From: Thermus tenuipuniceus
GTDB taxonomy: Bacteria > Deinococcota > Deinococci > Deinococcales > Thermaceae
Assembly (NCBI RefSeq): GCF_002964845.1
Contig: NZ_PRDA01000018.1
Span: 1-61,262 of the forward strand
Direction: 5' to 3'
DNA: 61,262 bases
Shown: positions 7,086 to 15,114 of the stretch, piece after piece
Layout of the letters: each line of letters starts with the position of its first letter
How positions within the stretch are numbered: the first letter of the stretch is position 1
The notes under the pieces: model-generated
What the model was told of the DNA's origin: nothing
What the model saw: the letters and a program-made list of their open reading frames with translations, nothing else
Databases searched by the model: none
Made by a program: the position numbers and the translations under genes

Positions 7086-8147
7086 CTAAAGCCGCTTAAG
7101 CACCTCCTCCACCTCCCTGTAGCCGGGCTTCAACTTTAAAGCCTCCTGACACTGGTAGCGGGCACCCTCCTTGTCCCCCAGCTTCTCGTTGGCCAGGCAG
7201 AGCTGGTATCGGTACTCGGCCCGCTTGGGCTCGAGGCGGACTGCCACCGTGAGGCGGCTTTTGGCCTTCTGGGCATCCCCCAGGGCCAGGTAGATCTGAC
7301 CCAGGTAGTAGTAGGCTACGGGGAAGCGCAAGGGAGCCAAGGCCACCGCATTCTCCAGGGCCACCCCTGCCTGCTTGAGGCGGCCTAGGACGAAATAGGC
7401 CTGGCCCAGGGTGTACCAGCCCTCGGCGTCCAAGGGCTTGAGGCGGTGGCCTTCCTCCAAAACCCTCGCTGCCTCCTCCGCCCGGCTCTTCAGCAGGAGG
7501 GCTGAGGCATAGCGAACCCTTAGATTCCCATCCTGGGGTGAAAGCTGGACCGCTTTGCCGTACTGCTCCAAGGCCTCATCCAAGCGGCCTGCTGCCAGAT
7601 AAAGCTCAGCCAAAGCCGCCCTCACCTCTGCGGAATCCTGCAGGCTAAGGGCCTTCTTAAAGGCCTCCTCCGCCTTGTCCGCCTGGCCCAGGAAGGCGTA
7701 GACCAAACCCCTTTGGGCGTAAAGGGGAGCGTAACGGGGGTTCACCCGCTCGGCATCGCGCAACACGGTAAGGGCCTGCTCCAGGTGGGTCTTACCTTTT
7801 TCCCGGTCCTCCGCGGCCCGGTAGAGGGCCACATAGGCTTCGGAAAGAACCATGTACCCCCCGATGTACCGGGGGTTCCGGGCCACCAGCCCCTTGGCGT
7901 TCTCCAAGGCGGGGTTAAGGAGCCCCACCTTGAGCTGGGCCCGGGCCAGCCAGTAGACGACATCCGGGTCCTGGGGTTTCTCCTTCAAGGCCCGCTCAAA
8001 GAGCTCTAAGGCCGCCTCGTACCGGCCCAGGGCGTAAAGCTGCACCCCAAGCCGGAAGGCATCCTGCGCTGCCTGACCGGGAGGCGGGGGAGTCTGGGCC
8101 AGGGCAGGCCCAACCAGCAAGCTCAAGGCCAAAAGGAACCAGCGCAT
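7086..8147 (-). CDS. secreted tetratricopeptide repeat protein
   Basis: This 353-residue protein starts with a Sec signal peptide (cut likely after ALA near residue 17), then a proline-rich link and about eight to nine TPR units, for example YALGRYEAALELFERALKE and RLDEALEQYGKAVQLSPQDG. TPR arrays serve as protein-binding scaffolds. The signal peptide with no later membrane helix suggests a periplasmic or outer-membrane-associated role. A GGGAGG site lies before the ATG. It follows hslU with an 11-base gap, so it probably shares that transcript, although no functional link to the cytoplasmic protease is evident. The exact role is unknown. Confidence 0.8.
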   Translation of the reverse strand: MRWFLLALSLLVGPALAQTPPPPGQAAQDAFRLGVQLYALGRYEAALELFERALKEKPQDPDVVYWLARAQLKVGLLNPALENAKGLVARNPRYIGGYMVLSEAYVALYRAAEDREKGKTHLEQALTVLRDAERVNPRYAPLYAQRGLVYAFLGQADKAEEAFKKALSLQDSAEVRAALAELYLAAGRLDEALEQYGKAVQLSPQDGNLRVRYASALLLKSRAEEAARVLEEGHRLKPLDAEGWYTLGQAYFVLGRLKQAGVALENAVALAPLRFPVAYYYLGQIYLALGDAQKAKSRLTVAVRLEPKRAEYRYQLCLANEKLGDKEGARYQCQEALKLKPGYREVEEVLKRL

Positions 8148-8158
8148 CTTCTTCCCTC

Positions 8159-9409
8159 CTAAAGCACGTACCGCGTAAGGTCGGGCGAGGCGAACACCGC
8201 CTCGAGCCTCTGCTCCACGTAGGCCCGGGTGATCTCCACCCGGCCCAGATCGGTTTGGAAACTCACCTCCTCCAGCACCCGTTCCAAAACCGTGGCCAGC
8301 CTTCTGGCCCCGATGTCCTCCAGCTCCTGATTGGCCCGGTAGGCCGCCTCGGCAATGGCCCTTAGGGCGTCCTCGTGAAAGACGAGTTCCGTGCCGTCTG
8401 CCCTTAAAAGCTCCGTGTACTGGCGGATCAGGGAGTTTTCCGGCTCCTTCAGGATGCGGTAAAACTCCTCGGGGCCCAAGGGGGAAAGCTCCACGCGGAT
8501 GGGGAACCGGCCCTGGAGCTCGGGGATGAGGTCCGAGGGCTTGGCCACATGGAAAGCCCCGGCGGCGATGAAAAGCACGTGCTCGGTGGACACCGGACCA
8601 ATGCGGGTGGAAACCACCGTGCCCTCCACGATGGGCAGGAGGTCCCGTTGGACCCCCTCGCCGGACACATCCGGCCCCACGGTACCCTCCCGACGGGCCA
8701 CCTTGTCGATCTCGTCGATGAAGACGATGCCGTCCTCCTGGGCCCGCCTCCTGGCCTCCTCCTTCAGCTCCTCCTTATCGATGAGGCGCTCGGCGTGCTG
8801 GTTCTTGAGGACCTCCCGGGCTTCCCTCACCGTCATGCGCTTGCGCACCGGCCGCTTGGGAAGCAGGCCCTTGAGCATCTCCCCCATGCCGCCAAAGCCC
8901 TCACCCCCGAGGACGCCCATGAAGGGGAGGCTCATCTCCTCCTCCACCTGCACCTCCACCGAGAGGCTATCCAGCCGCCCCGCACGCACCTCGGCCACGG
9001 AAGCGCGCAGGAGGGTGGCCAGCTCCTCCTCGGCTAAGGCCAGGGCTTTTTCCTCCACCTTCTTCTTCATCTCCTCCATCACCAGCTGGTAGCTGGCCTC
9101 CGCCAGGTCCCGCACGATGGCGTCCACATCCCGGCCCACATAGCCTACCTCGGTGAACTTGGTGGCCTCCACCTTGACAAAAGGAGCCCCCGCCAGGCGG
9201 GCCAGGCGGCGGGCGATCTCCGTCTTGCCCACCCCTGTGGGCCCGATCATGAGGATGTTCTTGGGGGTCACCTCCCGGGCCACCTCGGGCGGAAGTTTCT
9301 TCCGGCGGTACCGGTTTCTTAAGGCCACGGCCACCGCCCGCTTGGCTGCCTCCTGTCCCACGATGTGCTTGGAAAGCTCCCGGACGATCTCCGCAGGCGT
9401 GAGGTTCAT
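8159..9409 (-). CDS. hslU: HslU ATPase of the HslVU protease
   Basis: This 416-residue AAA+ unfoldase has the Walker A GPTGVGKTE (about residue 56), the KFTEVGYVGRDV pore segment, a long charged I-domain, and a Walker B with IVFIDEIDKV. HslU hexamers unfold proteins and feed them into HslV. The ATG overlaps the hslV stop (ATGA), so the pair is translationally coupled. Length is a little under the E. coli protein (443), with the difference mainly in the I-domain. Confidence 0.97.
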   Translation of the reverse strand: MNLTPAEIVRELSKHIVGQEAAKRAVAVALRNRYRRKKLPPEVAREVTPKNILMIGPTGVGKTEIARRLARLAGAPFVKVEATKFTEVGYVGRDVDAIVRDLAEASYQLVMEEMKKKVEEKALALAEEELATLLRASVAEVRAGRLDSLSVEVQVEEEMSLPFMGVLGGEGFGGMGEMLKGLLPKRPVRKRMTVREAREVLKNQHAERLIDKEELKEEARRRAQEDGIVFIDEIDKVARREGTVGPDVSGEGVQRDLLPIVEGTVVSTRIGPVSTEHVLFIAAGAFHVAKPSDLIPELQGRFPIRVELSPLGPEEFYRILKEPENSLIRQYTELLRADGTELVFHEDALRAIAEAAYRANQELEDIGARRLATVLERVLEEVSFQTDLGRVEITRAYVEQRLEAVFASPDLTRYVL

Positions 9410-9948
9410 GCTTCCCCCAGGGTGAGAACCGTCACCTGGCCCGAGGTGTAAAGATCCACCTCAGCCGCGATCCTAAGGGCCTCCTCGGCGATCTCCCGAG
9501 CGGAAAGGCTGGAGTGCCGGTAGAGGGCCTTGGCCGCCGCCAAGGCGTAGGGACCCCCAGACCCCACCGCCAAAAGGGGTTCTTCAGGGGTGATGACCTC
9601 GCCGCTCCCGGAGAGGAGCACCATCCCCTCCCGGTCGGCGGCGATGATCATGGCCTGAAGGTGGCGCAACACCCGGTCGGTGCGCCACAGCTTAGCGGTT
9701 TCCACCGCCCCCTTGAGCAGGTTGCCCTTAGCCTCCTTGAGCTTCTCCTCAAAGCGCTCCAGGAGGCTTAAGGCATCCGCCACCCCACCGGCAAAACCCA
9801 CCAGGATGCCTTCCCCCACCTCGAGGCGCCTCACCTTCACCGCCCCCCGCTTGAGAACGGTCTGGCCGAAGGTAACCTGGCCATCCCCGGCCAAGGCGGT
9901 GACCCCATCCTTGCGTACGGCCAAGATGGTGGTGCCATGGATCTCCAC
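9406..9948 (-). CDS. hslV: HslV peptidase of the HslVU protease
   Basis: This 180-residue threonine peptidase reads VEIHGTTILAVRKDG from a GTG at 9948. The mature N-terminal Thr of the TTI motif is expected after removal of a five-residue lead, as in CodW-type HslV. The conserved GDGQVTFGQTVLK and GSGGPYALAA blocks are present. The start is chosen by the GTAAGGTG site six bases upstream and by family length; a much longer in-frame extension up to 10383 has non-protein composition and runs into the divergent gene. HslV is the dodecameric proteolytic core of the HslVU complex. Confidence 0.95.
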   Translation of the reverse strand: MEIHGTTILAVRKDGVTALAGDGQVTFGQTVLKRGAVKVRRLEVGEGILVGFAGGVADALSLLERFEEKLKEAKGNLLKGAVETAKLWRTDRVLRHLQAMIIAADREGMVLLSGSGEVITPEEPLLAVGSGGPYALAAAKALYRHSSLSAREIAEEALRIAAEVDLYTSGQVTVLTLGEA

Positions 9949-10164
9949 GAGAGGCACCTTACCGCTAGGGGATGAGAAGGGCGTTAGGCGAGGGTTATGA
10001 GGGGAAGGAGGACCAGGCGCTCGGGGAAGGGAGGAGCTTTGGGCATGGCGCAGGTTGTACCTGGCTTGCTCCCCCCAGTCCCTCGCCCGGTTCACGCCCC
10101 CATGCCAACCCCTTGCCACCCTCCGCCACAAATCCCTAACCCCCTCTCGCCCTAAACTGGAGGG

Positions 10165-11559
10165 GTGAAGGCCAAGACCCTCGGCGAACTCCGGCGCACC
10201 TATCCCTTGGATAAGCTTAAGCGCACCGTCAAGGACGAGGCCCGGGAAAACCTTAAGGAAAAGCTCCGCAAAGGGGAGCGGCTTTTCCCGGGCATCCACG
10301 GGTACGAGGACACCGTCATCCCCACCTTGGTCCAGGCTATCCTGGCCAAGCAAAACTTCATCCTCCTGGGCACCCGGGGCCAAGCCAAAAGCCGCATCCT
10401 TCGCAGCTTGGTTAACCTTCTGGACGAGGAGATCCCCGCCCTGGCCACCGAGCTTAGGGACAACCCCCTAAGACCCATCTCGCCGGAAGGGAAGCGGCTT
10501 CTGGAGGAGGCCAAAGACGAGGCTCCCATCGTCTGGATAACCCGGGAGGAGCGCTATGTGGAGAAACTGGCTACCCCCGACACCACCGTGGCGGACCTGC
10601 TGGGCGACATGGACCCCATCAAGGCCGCGCGAAGGGGTACGGGCCTAGCCGACCTGGAAAGCATCCACTTTGGCCTCCTGCCCCGGGCCAACCGGGGCAT
10701 CTTTGCGGTGAACGAGCTGGCGGACCTGGCCCCCAAGGTGCAGGTGGCCCTGTTCAACATCCTCGAGGAAGGAGACGTGCAGATAAGGGGCTACCCCATC
10801 CGACTGCCCTTGGACGTCTGGCTGGTCTTCACCGCCAACCCCCAGGACTACACCGCCCGGGGCCGCATCGTCACGCCCCTAAAGGACCGGATCGGCAGCG
10901 AGATCCGCACCCACTACCCCCGCAGCCTGGAGGAAGGCGCCAGGATCAGCGCCCAGGAGGCCTATGTGCCGGAAGGGGTGGCCACCCCCGAATGGATCCG
11001 CCTCTCCGTGGAGGCCGTGGCCTTTGCCGCCCGGGAGGACCGGCGGGTGGACCAGACCGCTGGGGTCTCCCAGCGCCTTTCCATCAGCCTTCTGGAGGTG
11101 GTGGCCGCCAGCGCCGAAAGGCGGGCTCTTCTTCAGGGCACCAGGCCTGTGGCCCGTCCCCTAGATCTCTATGCGGGGCTTCCCGCCATCACCGGGAAGC
11201 TGGAGCTGGAGTACGAGGGGGAGCTCCAGGGGGCGGAAAAGGTGGCCCGGGACCTGGTGCAAAGGGCCTTCGGTATGGTCCTCCCCCGCTACCGCCTGAG
11301 GACCGACGCCATCGTGGCCTACTTTGAAGAGGGAAACCTCCTCACCCTGCCCGAGGGAAGCGTGGAGGAAGCCCTGAACGCCATGGAGGAGGTACCGGGC
11401 CTCCTGGAGGCGGCAAGGACCCTGGCGGAAAGCCAGGAGTCTGAGGCGCTCCTTTCGGCGGCGGAGTTCATCCTGGAAGGGCTGGTGGGCAGGAGGAAGC
11501 TCGCCCGAGGGGAGATGAGCTACCAGGCGGCGGAGAGGACGCGGAGCTATGGCAACTAG
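10165..11559 (+). CDS. MoxR/ChlI-type AAA ATPase
   Basis: This 464-residue protein has a P-loop GTRGQAKSR (about residue 70) that departs from the usual GxxGxGK by having Ala in place of the last Gly, a Walker B with [11 protein letters not shown], and a sensor 1 stretch TANPQDYT. This is the magnesium-chelatase subunit I / MoxR class. These ATPases usually remodel or insert cofactors into partner proteins together with a VWA protein, which is encoded two genes downstream (11737). The GTG at 10165 lies six bases after TAAACT, so the mRNA is probably leaderless. The 3' end overlaps the nucleotidyltransferase fragment by 11 bases. The client is unknown. Confidence 0.88.
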   Translation: MKAKTLGELRRTYPLDKLKRTVKDEARENLKEKLRKGERLFPGIHGYEDTVIPTLVQAILAKQNFILLGTRGQAKSRILRSLVNLLDEEIPALATELRDNPLRPISPEGKRLLEEAKDEAPIVWITREERYVEKLATPDTTVADLLGDMDPIKAARRGTGLADLESIHFGLLPRANRGIFAVNELADLAPKVQVALFNILEEGDVQIRGYPIRLPLDVWLVFTANPQDYTARGRIVTPLKDRIGSEIRTHYPRSLEEGARISAQEAYVPEGVATPEWIRLSVEAVAFAAREDRRVDQTAGVSQRLSISLLEVVAASAERRALLQGTRPVARPLDLYAGLPAITGKLELEYEGELQGAEKVARDLVQRAFGMVLPRYRLRTDAIVAYFEEGNLLTLPEGSVEEALNAMEEVPGLLEAARTLAESQESEALLSAAEFILEGLVGRRKLARGEMSYQAAERTRSYGN

Positions 11560-11740
11560 CCTGGAGCGGGACAAGGAGGCGGTGCTCCAAGCCCTGGCGC
11601 CCTACCCCCAGGGGCGGGGGGTAAAGCTTATCCTCTACGGCTCCCATGCCCGGCAAGAGGCAGGGCGGGGTTCGGACCTAGACCTGGCCCTCCTTGGGCC
11701 CAACAGAGCTTATGGGCCGGGTGCTGAGGAGGATGGATGA
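11549..11740 (+). pseudogene. cut-short minimal nucleotidyltransferase fragment
   Basis: Sixty-three residues containing LILYGSHARQEAGRGSDLDL, which matches the GSxAR...SDxDL core of MNT-family nucleotidyltransferases (the antitoxin half of many HEPN-MNT pairs, and also some resistance enzymes). Family members are usually about 95-110 residues with a third Asp on a later strand. Here the sequence turns into unrelated [12 protein letters not shown] right after the second motif. No HEPN partner is adjacent. It overlaps the AAA gene upstream and the VWA gene downstream (ATGA), so it may persist as a coupling cistron. A deletion remnant is most likely. Confidence 0.6.
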
Positions 11741-12960
11741 AGGCCATTCGCTATAGCCGCTACGAGGGAAGCCTCGAGGACCTCTCCCCCGAGGAGATCC
11801 TGAGCCTCCTCGAGGACTTCCTCCTGGACTCCGGGTTTTCCAATCCCTTCCAGCGCTACGACCCCGACCCCGAGCGCCAGCCCACCCTGGAGGACCTTTA
11901 CGATGCGCTCCTCGAGGCCCTCCTCAAAAACGAGCTGGTGCCGGAGGACTGGCTTAGGGAAGCCCGCTCCGCCGAGCGCAAGGAGGACACAAGGCTCCAC
12001 CAGGCCCTCACCCGGATGCTGGAAAAGCTAAGGGAAGCCGGATACATCCGCCTTCCCGGGGAAGACCCCACACACCCCGCCCAGGGCGGGTACAGGGGCG
12101 AGGCGGGTGAGGCCCGGTTTGAGCTCACGGAAAAGGCCTCGGACTTCTTGGGCTTAAAAAGCCTCCGAGAGCTCCTCGGGGCCCTGGGCCGGAACGCTCC
12201 TGGGCTCCACCCCACCCCCCACCACGCCCCAGGGGTGGAGAAGACAGGGGAAACCAAGGAGTGGGAGTGGGGAGACCCCTTGGAGCTCAACGTGCCCGAA
12301 ACCCTCAAAAAGGCCATGGTCAAGGGACTTACGGAACTCTCCCACGGGGACCTGGTCATCGACCTCTCCGAGTACACAGCCAGCATGAGCACCGTGGTCC
12401 TCTTAGACTGCTCCCACTCCATGATCCTCTACGGGGAGGACCGCTTCACCCCTGCCAAGAAGGTGGCCCTGGCCTTGGCCCATCTGATCCGCACCCAGTA
12501 CCCCGGGGACCGTGTGCGCTTCGTCCTCTTCCACGACACCGCTGAGGAGATCCCCCTCTCCCGGCTCCCCCTGGCCCAGGTGGGCCCTTACCACACCAAC
12601 ACCAAGGCGGGGCTGGAGCTGGCCAGGACCCTCTTGAAAAAGATGGGCGGGGAGATGCGGCAGATCATCCTCATCACCGACGGCAAGCCCTCGGCCATCA
12701 CTCTTCCCAGCGGGGAGATCTACAAAAACGCCTGGGGCCTCGATCCCCTGATCCTGGCGGAAACCCTAAAAGAAGCCACCCTAGCCCGTAAGGAAGGCAT
12801 CCCCATCCACACCTTCATGCTGGCGCGGGAACCGGAACTCCTGGCCTTCGTGAAGAAGCTTTCCCAGATTACCCGGGGTAAGGCCTACCTCACCCACCCT
12901 GGCAACATCGGCAGGTACCTGCTCCTGGACTTCCTGAACAAGAAGGTCCAAAGGAACTGA
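11737..12960 (+). CDS. VWA domain protein paired with the MoxR ATPase
   Basis: This 407-residue protein has a helical N-terminal half of about 210 residues and a C-terminal von Willebrand A domain. The MIDAS motif is DCSHSM (about residue 225, DxSxS type), followed by a [10 protein letters not shown] threonine site and an ITDGKPS aspartate site. VWA proteins beside MoxR ATPases act as adaptors that bind metal or substrates and regulate the ATPase (as in ChlI/ChlD, RavA/ViaA). There is no signal peptide or membrane helix, so it should act in the cytoplasm. The start overlaps the upstream stop as ATGA, and all of 10165-12960 reads as one operon. Confidence 0.88.
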   Translation: MKAIRYSRYEGSLEDLSPEEILSLLEDFLLDSGFSNPFQRYDPDPERQPTLEDLYDALLEALLKNELVPEDWLREARSAERKEDTRLHQALTRMLEKLREAGYIRLPGEDPTHPAQGGYRGEAGEARFELTEKASDFLGLKSLRELLGALGRNAPGLHPTPHHAPGVEKTGETKEWEWGDPLELNVPETLKKAMVKGLTELSHGDLVIDLSEYTASMSTVVLLDCSHSMILYGEDRFTPAKKVALALAHLIRTQYPGDRVRFVLFHDTAEEIPLSRLPLAQVGPYHTNTKAGLELARTLLKKMGGEMRQIILITDGKPSAITLPSGEIYKNAWGLDPLILAETLKEATLARKEGIPIHTFMLAREPELLAFVKKLSQITRGKAYLTHPGNIGRYLLLDFLNKKVQRN

Positions 12961-12963
12961 GCC

Positions 12964-13230
12964 ATGAAGCCCCTCAAGCGCCAAGGAACCTCTCACCGGA
13001 AGGGGAACGGGAAAACCCTCTGGGTTTTCCGCTTGAGCCTCCTTCTGGAAAGGCTCCGTCCTCGTGTTTACCTAAAACCCCCTCCCGCCCTGGTGCAGGA
13101 GCTTAAGCAGGTGCACACACCCCTCCGCCTGGACCTCCCCTACTACGCCGCCCATTCAGGCCGGGGGTACGTGTTGATTCCCTGGGATGCCTACATGGAG
13201 GAGGGGGAGGAAATCCTAAGAAGCCTTTGA
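12964..13230 (+). CDS. small protein of unknown function
   Basis: Eighty-eight residues starting three bases after the VWA stop. The N-terminus is basic, and the middle PPALVQELKQVHTPLRLDLPY and the C-terminal VLIPWDAYMEEGEEIL look like real protein with Thermus-like codon choice. There is no signal peptide, membrane helix or metal motif, and I do not recognise a family. The tight spacing suggests it is the last gene of the AAA-VWA operon. No strong ribosome site is seen, so reinitiation after the VWA gene is likely. Confidence 0.55.
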   Translation: MKPLKRQGTSHRKGNGKTLWVFRLSLLLERLRPRVYLKPPPALVQELKQVHTPLRLDLPYYAAHSGRGYVLIPWDAYMEEGEEILRSL

Positions 13231-13309
13231 GGGGGCTAGGGCATCCTCATTCCAAGACTCAGGCCCATTCCTCACATGCCCCTTGCCCCTGTCATGGCAC
13301 CTTGAAGGC

Positions 13310-13807
13310 ATGGGCGCGCGGATATCCAGGTGGCTGGCGATCCTGGCCCTCTTGGCCCTACCTGGGGCCCTGGCCCAAGACTGGCGGCTTACCCGCAGCC
13401 AAACCCTAACCCAGGCGGGGGCCCGGGAGTGGCGGTACACCCTTGGCCCTTCGGGCAAGGAGGCCCAGGAGCTTTGGCGCAAGCTTTCCAGCCAGTACCA
13501 AGACCACCTGCGCGCGGGATACCGGGTGGACCTCGGGGCCTGGCGGGTCTACTTCCTGGGGGGGAAGCTAAGGCTTGAACCCCACTGCCCGGTGGTGAAC
13601 CCCGCCTGCTTCACCTTTGGGGCCCTTCCTGTGCCCAAGGAACGACAAGACCGCTTCCTCCTTGAGCTTTCCCAACTCCTGCACCGGGCCCTTGCCCAGG
13701 CTCAAACCACGGGGGGCGTGGTCCTCCTCTCGCGGCTATTCCGCCTCGAGGTCCCCCGCGGGGCCAACCCTCCTTATCCCGCAAGCCCCTCAGGCTGGCG
13801 GCCCTGA
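13310..13807 (+). CDS. secreted protein of unknown function
   Basis: About 165 residues from the ATG at 13310, which starts a clean Sec signal peptide (RISRWLAILALLALPGALAQ). An in-frame start nine codons earlier would put a poor segment before the signal. The mature part is about 145 residues, with two cysteines (PHCPVVNPACF) that could form a disulfide in the periplasm. I do not recognise the family. No partner is obvious; the gene stands alone between the VWA operon and the bshA unit. Confidence 0.65.
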   Translation: MGARISRWLAILALLALPGALAQDWRLTRSQTLTQAGAREWRYTLGPSGKEAQELWRKLSSQYQDHLRAGYRVDLGAWRVYFLGGKLRLEPHCPVVNPACFTFGALPVPKERQDRFLLELSQLLHRALAQAQTTGGVVLLSRLFRLEVPRGANPPYPASPSGWRP

Positions 13808-13839
13808 GCGCTCCTCGGCCCCTACGCTAAACTGGGAGC

Positions 13840-13950
13840 ATGGCTTTCTTCAGGCAACCAACCGGGGAACATCCTAAAGGTGCGTCTCCCATGGGCAAGG
13901 GTCCGGGGGGGTGGGTTCTCTCCTCTCCCCCTTTGCGGGTTTGGGCGTGA
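13840..13950 (+). CDS. short leader ORF coupled to bshA
   Basis: A 36-residue ORF (starts MAFFRQPTGEHPKG, ends PPLRVWA). Its ATG lies six bases after a TAAACT box at 13828-13833, the same spacing seen at other leaderless starts in this window. Its TGA overlaps the proposed bshA GTG (GTGA at 13947-13950). No ribosome site is seen ahead of that GTG, so ribosomes leaving this ORF may restart on bshA. It is too short for family assignment and could be a regulatory leader peptide or chance. Confidence 0.4.
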   Translation: MAFFRQPTGEHPKGASPMGKGPGGWVLSSPPLRVWA

Positions 13951-15044
13951 GGGTGCTGAGGCTGGGCCTAGTGGCCTACCCCGGCCTCGGGGGTAGCGGC
14001 ATCGTGGCCACGGAGCTGGCCCACCGCCTGGCCCAGATGGGCCACCGGGTTTACCTTTTCGCCACGGAAAGGCCCTTCCGACTGCCCAAGGATAGCCCTG
14101 TGGTCTACATCCCCGTGGACCTGCCCTTTTACCCCGTCTTCCCTGGCCCCCTTTACACCCTCTCCCTGGCCGGGGTGCTGGAGCGGGAGGCCAGGCGGCT
14201 TGGCCCGGAGCTGGTTCACACCCACTACGCCATCCCCCACGCCGCCGCTGCCTACCTGGGGCTTGGCGAGGAACTCCCCCTGGTGCATACCCTCCACGGC
14301 ACCGATGTCTCGGTGCTGGGCATGGACCCGGCCTTCCACGGACCCACCCGGAAGGCCCTCCAAAGGGCCAAGGCCACCACTGCGGTGAGCCGGGCCCTAG
14401 CCCAGGAGGCACAAAAGGCCTTTGGGGTTAGCCCCGTGGTCATCCACAATGCCGTGGACCCGGACCGCTTCTACCCCAGGCCGGAGCGCAAGAAGCTCTA
14501 TGCGGAGGAAGGGGAGTGGCTTTTGGTGCACGCCTCCAACTTCCGCCCCATCAAAAGGGTGCCGGATATCGTGCGGGCCTTCGCCAAGGTGCGGAGGAAG
14601 GTACAGGCCAGGCTCCTTCTCCTGGGGAAGGGACCAGAGGAAGGGGAGGCGAAGCGGGTTGCGGAGGAACTCGAAGTGGAGCGCTGGGTCACCTTCCATC
14701 CCCCCACTCCCCATCCCGAGGAGATCCTGGGGGCCGCCGATCTCTTCCTGCTGGCCTCGGAGGAGGAATCCTTCGGGCAGGCGGCCCTCGAGGCCCTAGC
14801 GAGCGGGGTTCCCGTGGTGGCCACCGCCGTGGGAGGGGTTCCCGAGCTGGTACGGCCCGAGGTGGGCCGGCTGGTGGAGCTTGGGGACTTGGAAGGCTTC
14901 GCCCAAGCGGTGCTGGACCTCCTCGCCCATCCCAAGCTCCCCGACATGCGCAAGGCTGCCCGGGAGTACGCCATCGCCCGCTTTCACCCCGAAAGGATCA
15001 CCCAGGCCTACCTGGAGGTGTACCAAAAGGCCCTTGAATCATAG
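13947..15044 (+). CDS. bshA: N-acetylglucosaminyl L-malate synthase (bacillithiol synthesis)
   Basis: A GT4-type glycosyltransferase of about 365 residues. Near the N-terminus it has GLVAYPGLGGSGIVATELA, and it has the LHGTDVS block and the C-terminal ASEEESFGQAALEALASGVP block that binds the nucleotide sugar (E..E/F.G..LEA). BshA joins GlcNAc from UDP-GlcNAc to L-malate, the first step of bacillithiol synthesis. The GTG at 13947 is preferred because family members begin just before LGLVAYPGLGG and because it overlaps the short ORF upstream. A start at 13911 is possible. bshB and bshC are not in the window. Confidence 0.88.
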   Translation: MRVLRLGLVAYPGLGGSGIVATELAHRLAQMGHRVYLFATERPFRLPKDSPVVYIPVDLPFYPVFPGPLYTLSLAGVLEREARRLGPELVHTHYAIPHAAAAYLGLGEELPLVHTLHGTDVSVLGMDPAFHGPTRKALQRAKATTAVSRALAQEAQKAFGVSPVVIHNAVDPDRFYPRPERKKLYAEEGEWLLVHASNFRPIKRVPDIVRAFAKVRRKVQARLLLLGKGPEEGEAKRVAEELEVERWVTFHPPTPHPEEILGAADLFLLASEEESFGQAALEALASGVPVVATAVGGVPELVRPEVGRLVELGDLEGFAQAVLDLLAHPKLPDMRKAAREYAIARFHPERITQAYLEVYQKALES

Positions 15045-15052
15045 AAACAAAG

Positions 15053-15079
15053 CCCCGCCGGGCAAGCCACCCGGCGGGG
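15053..15079. terminator. shared terminator of bshA and lon
   Basis: A perfect 10-base stem CCCCGCCGGG / CCCGGCGGGG with a 7-base loop between the convergent genes. On the minus strand it is followed by CTTTGTTTCT, so it is best suited to lon. On the plus strand there is no T run. Confidence 0.7.
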
Positions 15080-15114
15080 AGAAAGGGTACCCCTTTACCC
15101 GCTAGAGGCCACCC

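Noticed and set aside
9949-10383. N-terminal extension of hslV up to 10383
   Set aside because: The extension has low-complexity composition, crosses the divergent ATPase gene and is absent from HslV proteins; a good start with ribosome site lies at 9948.
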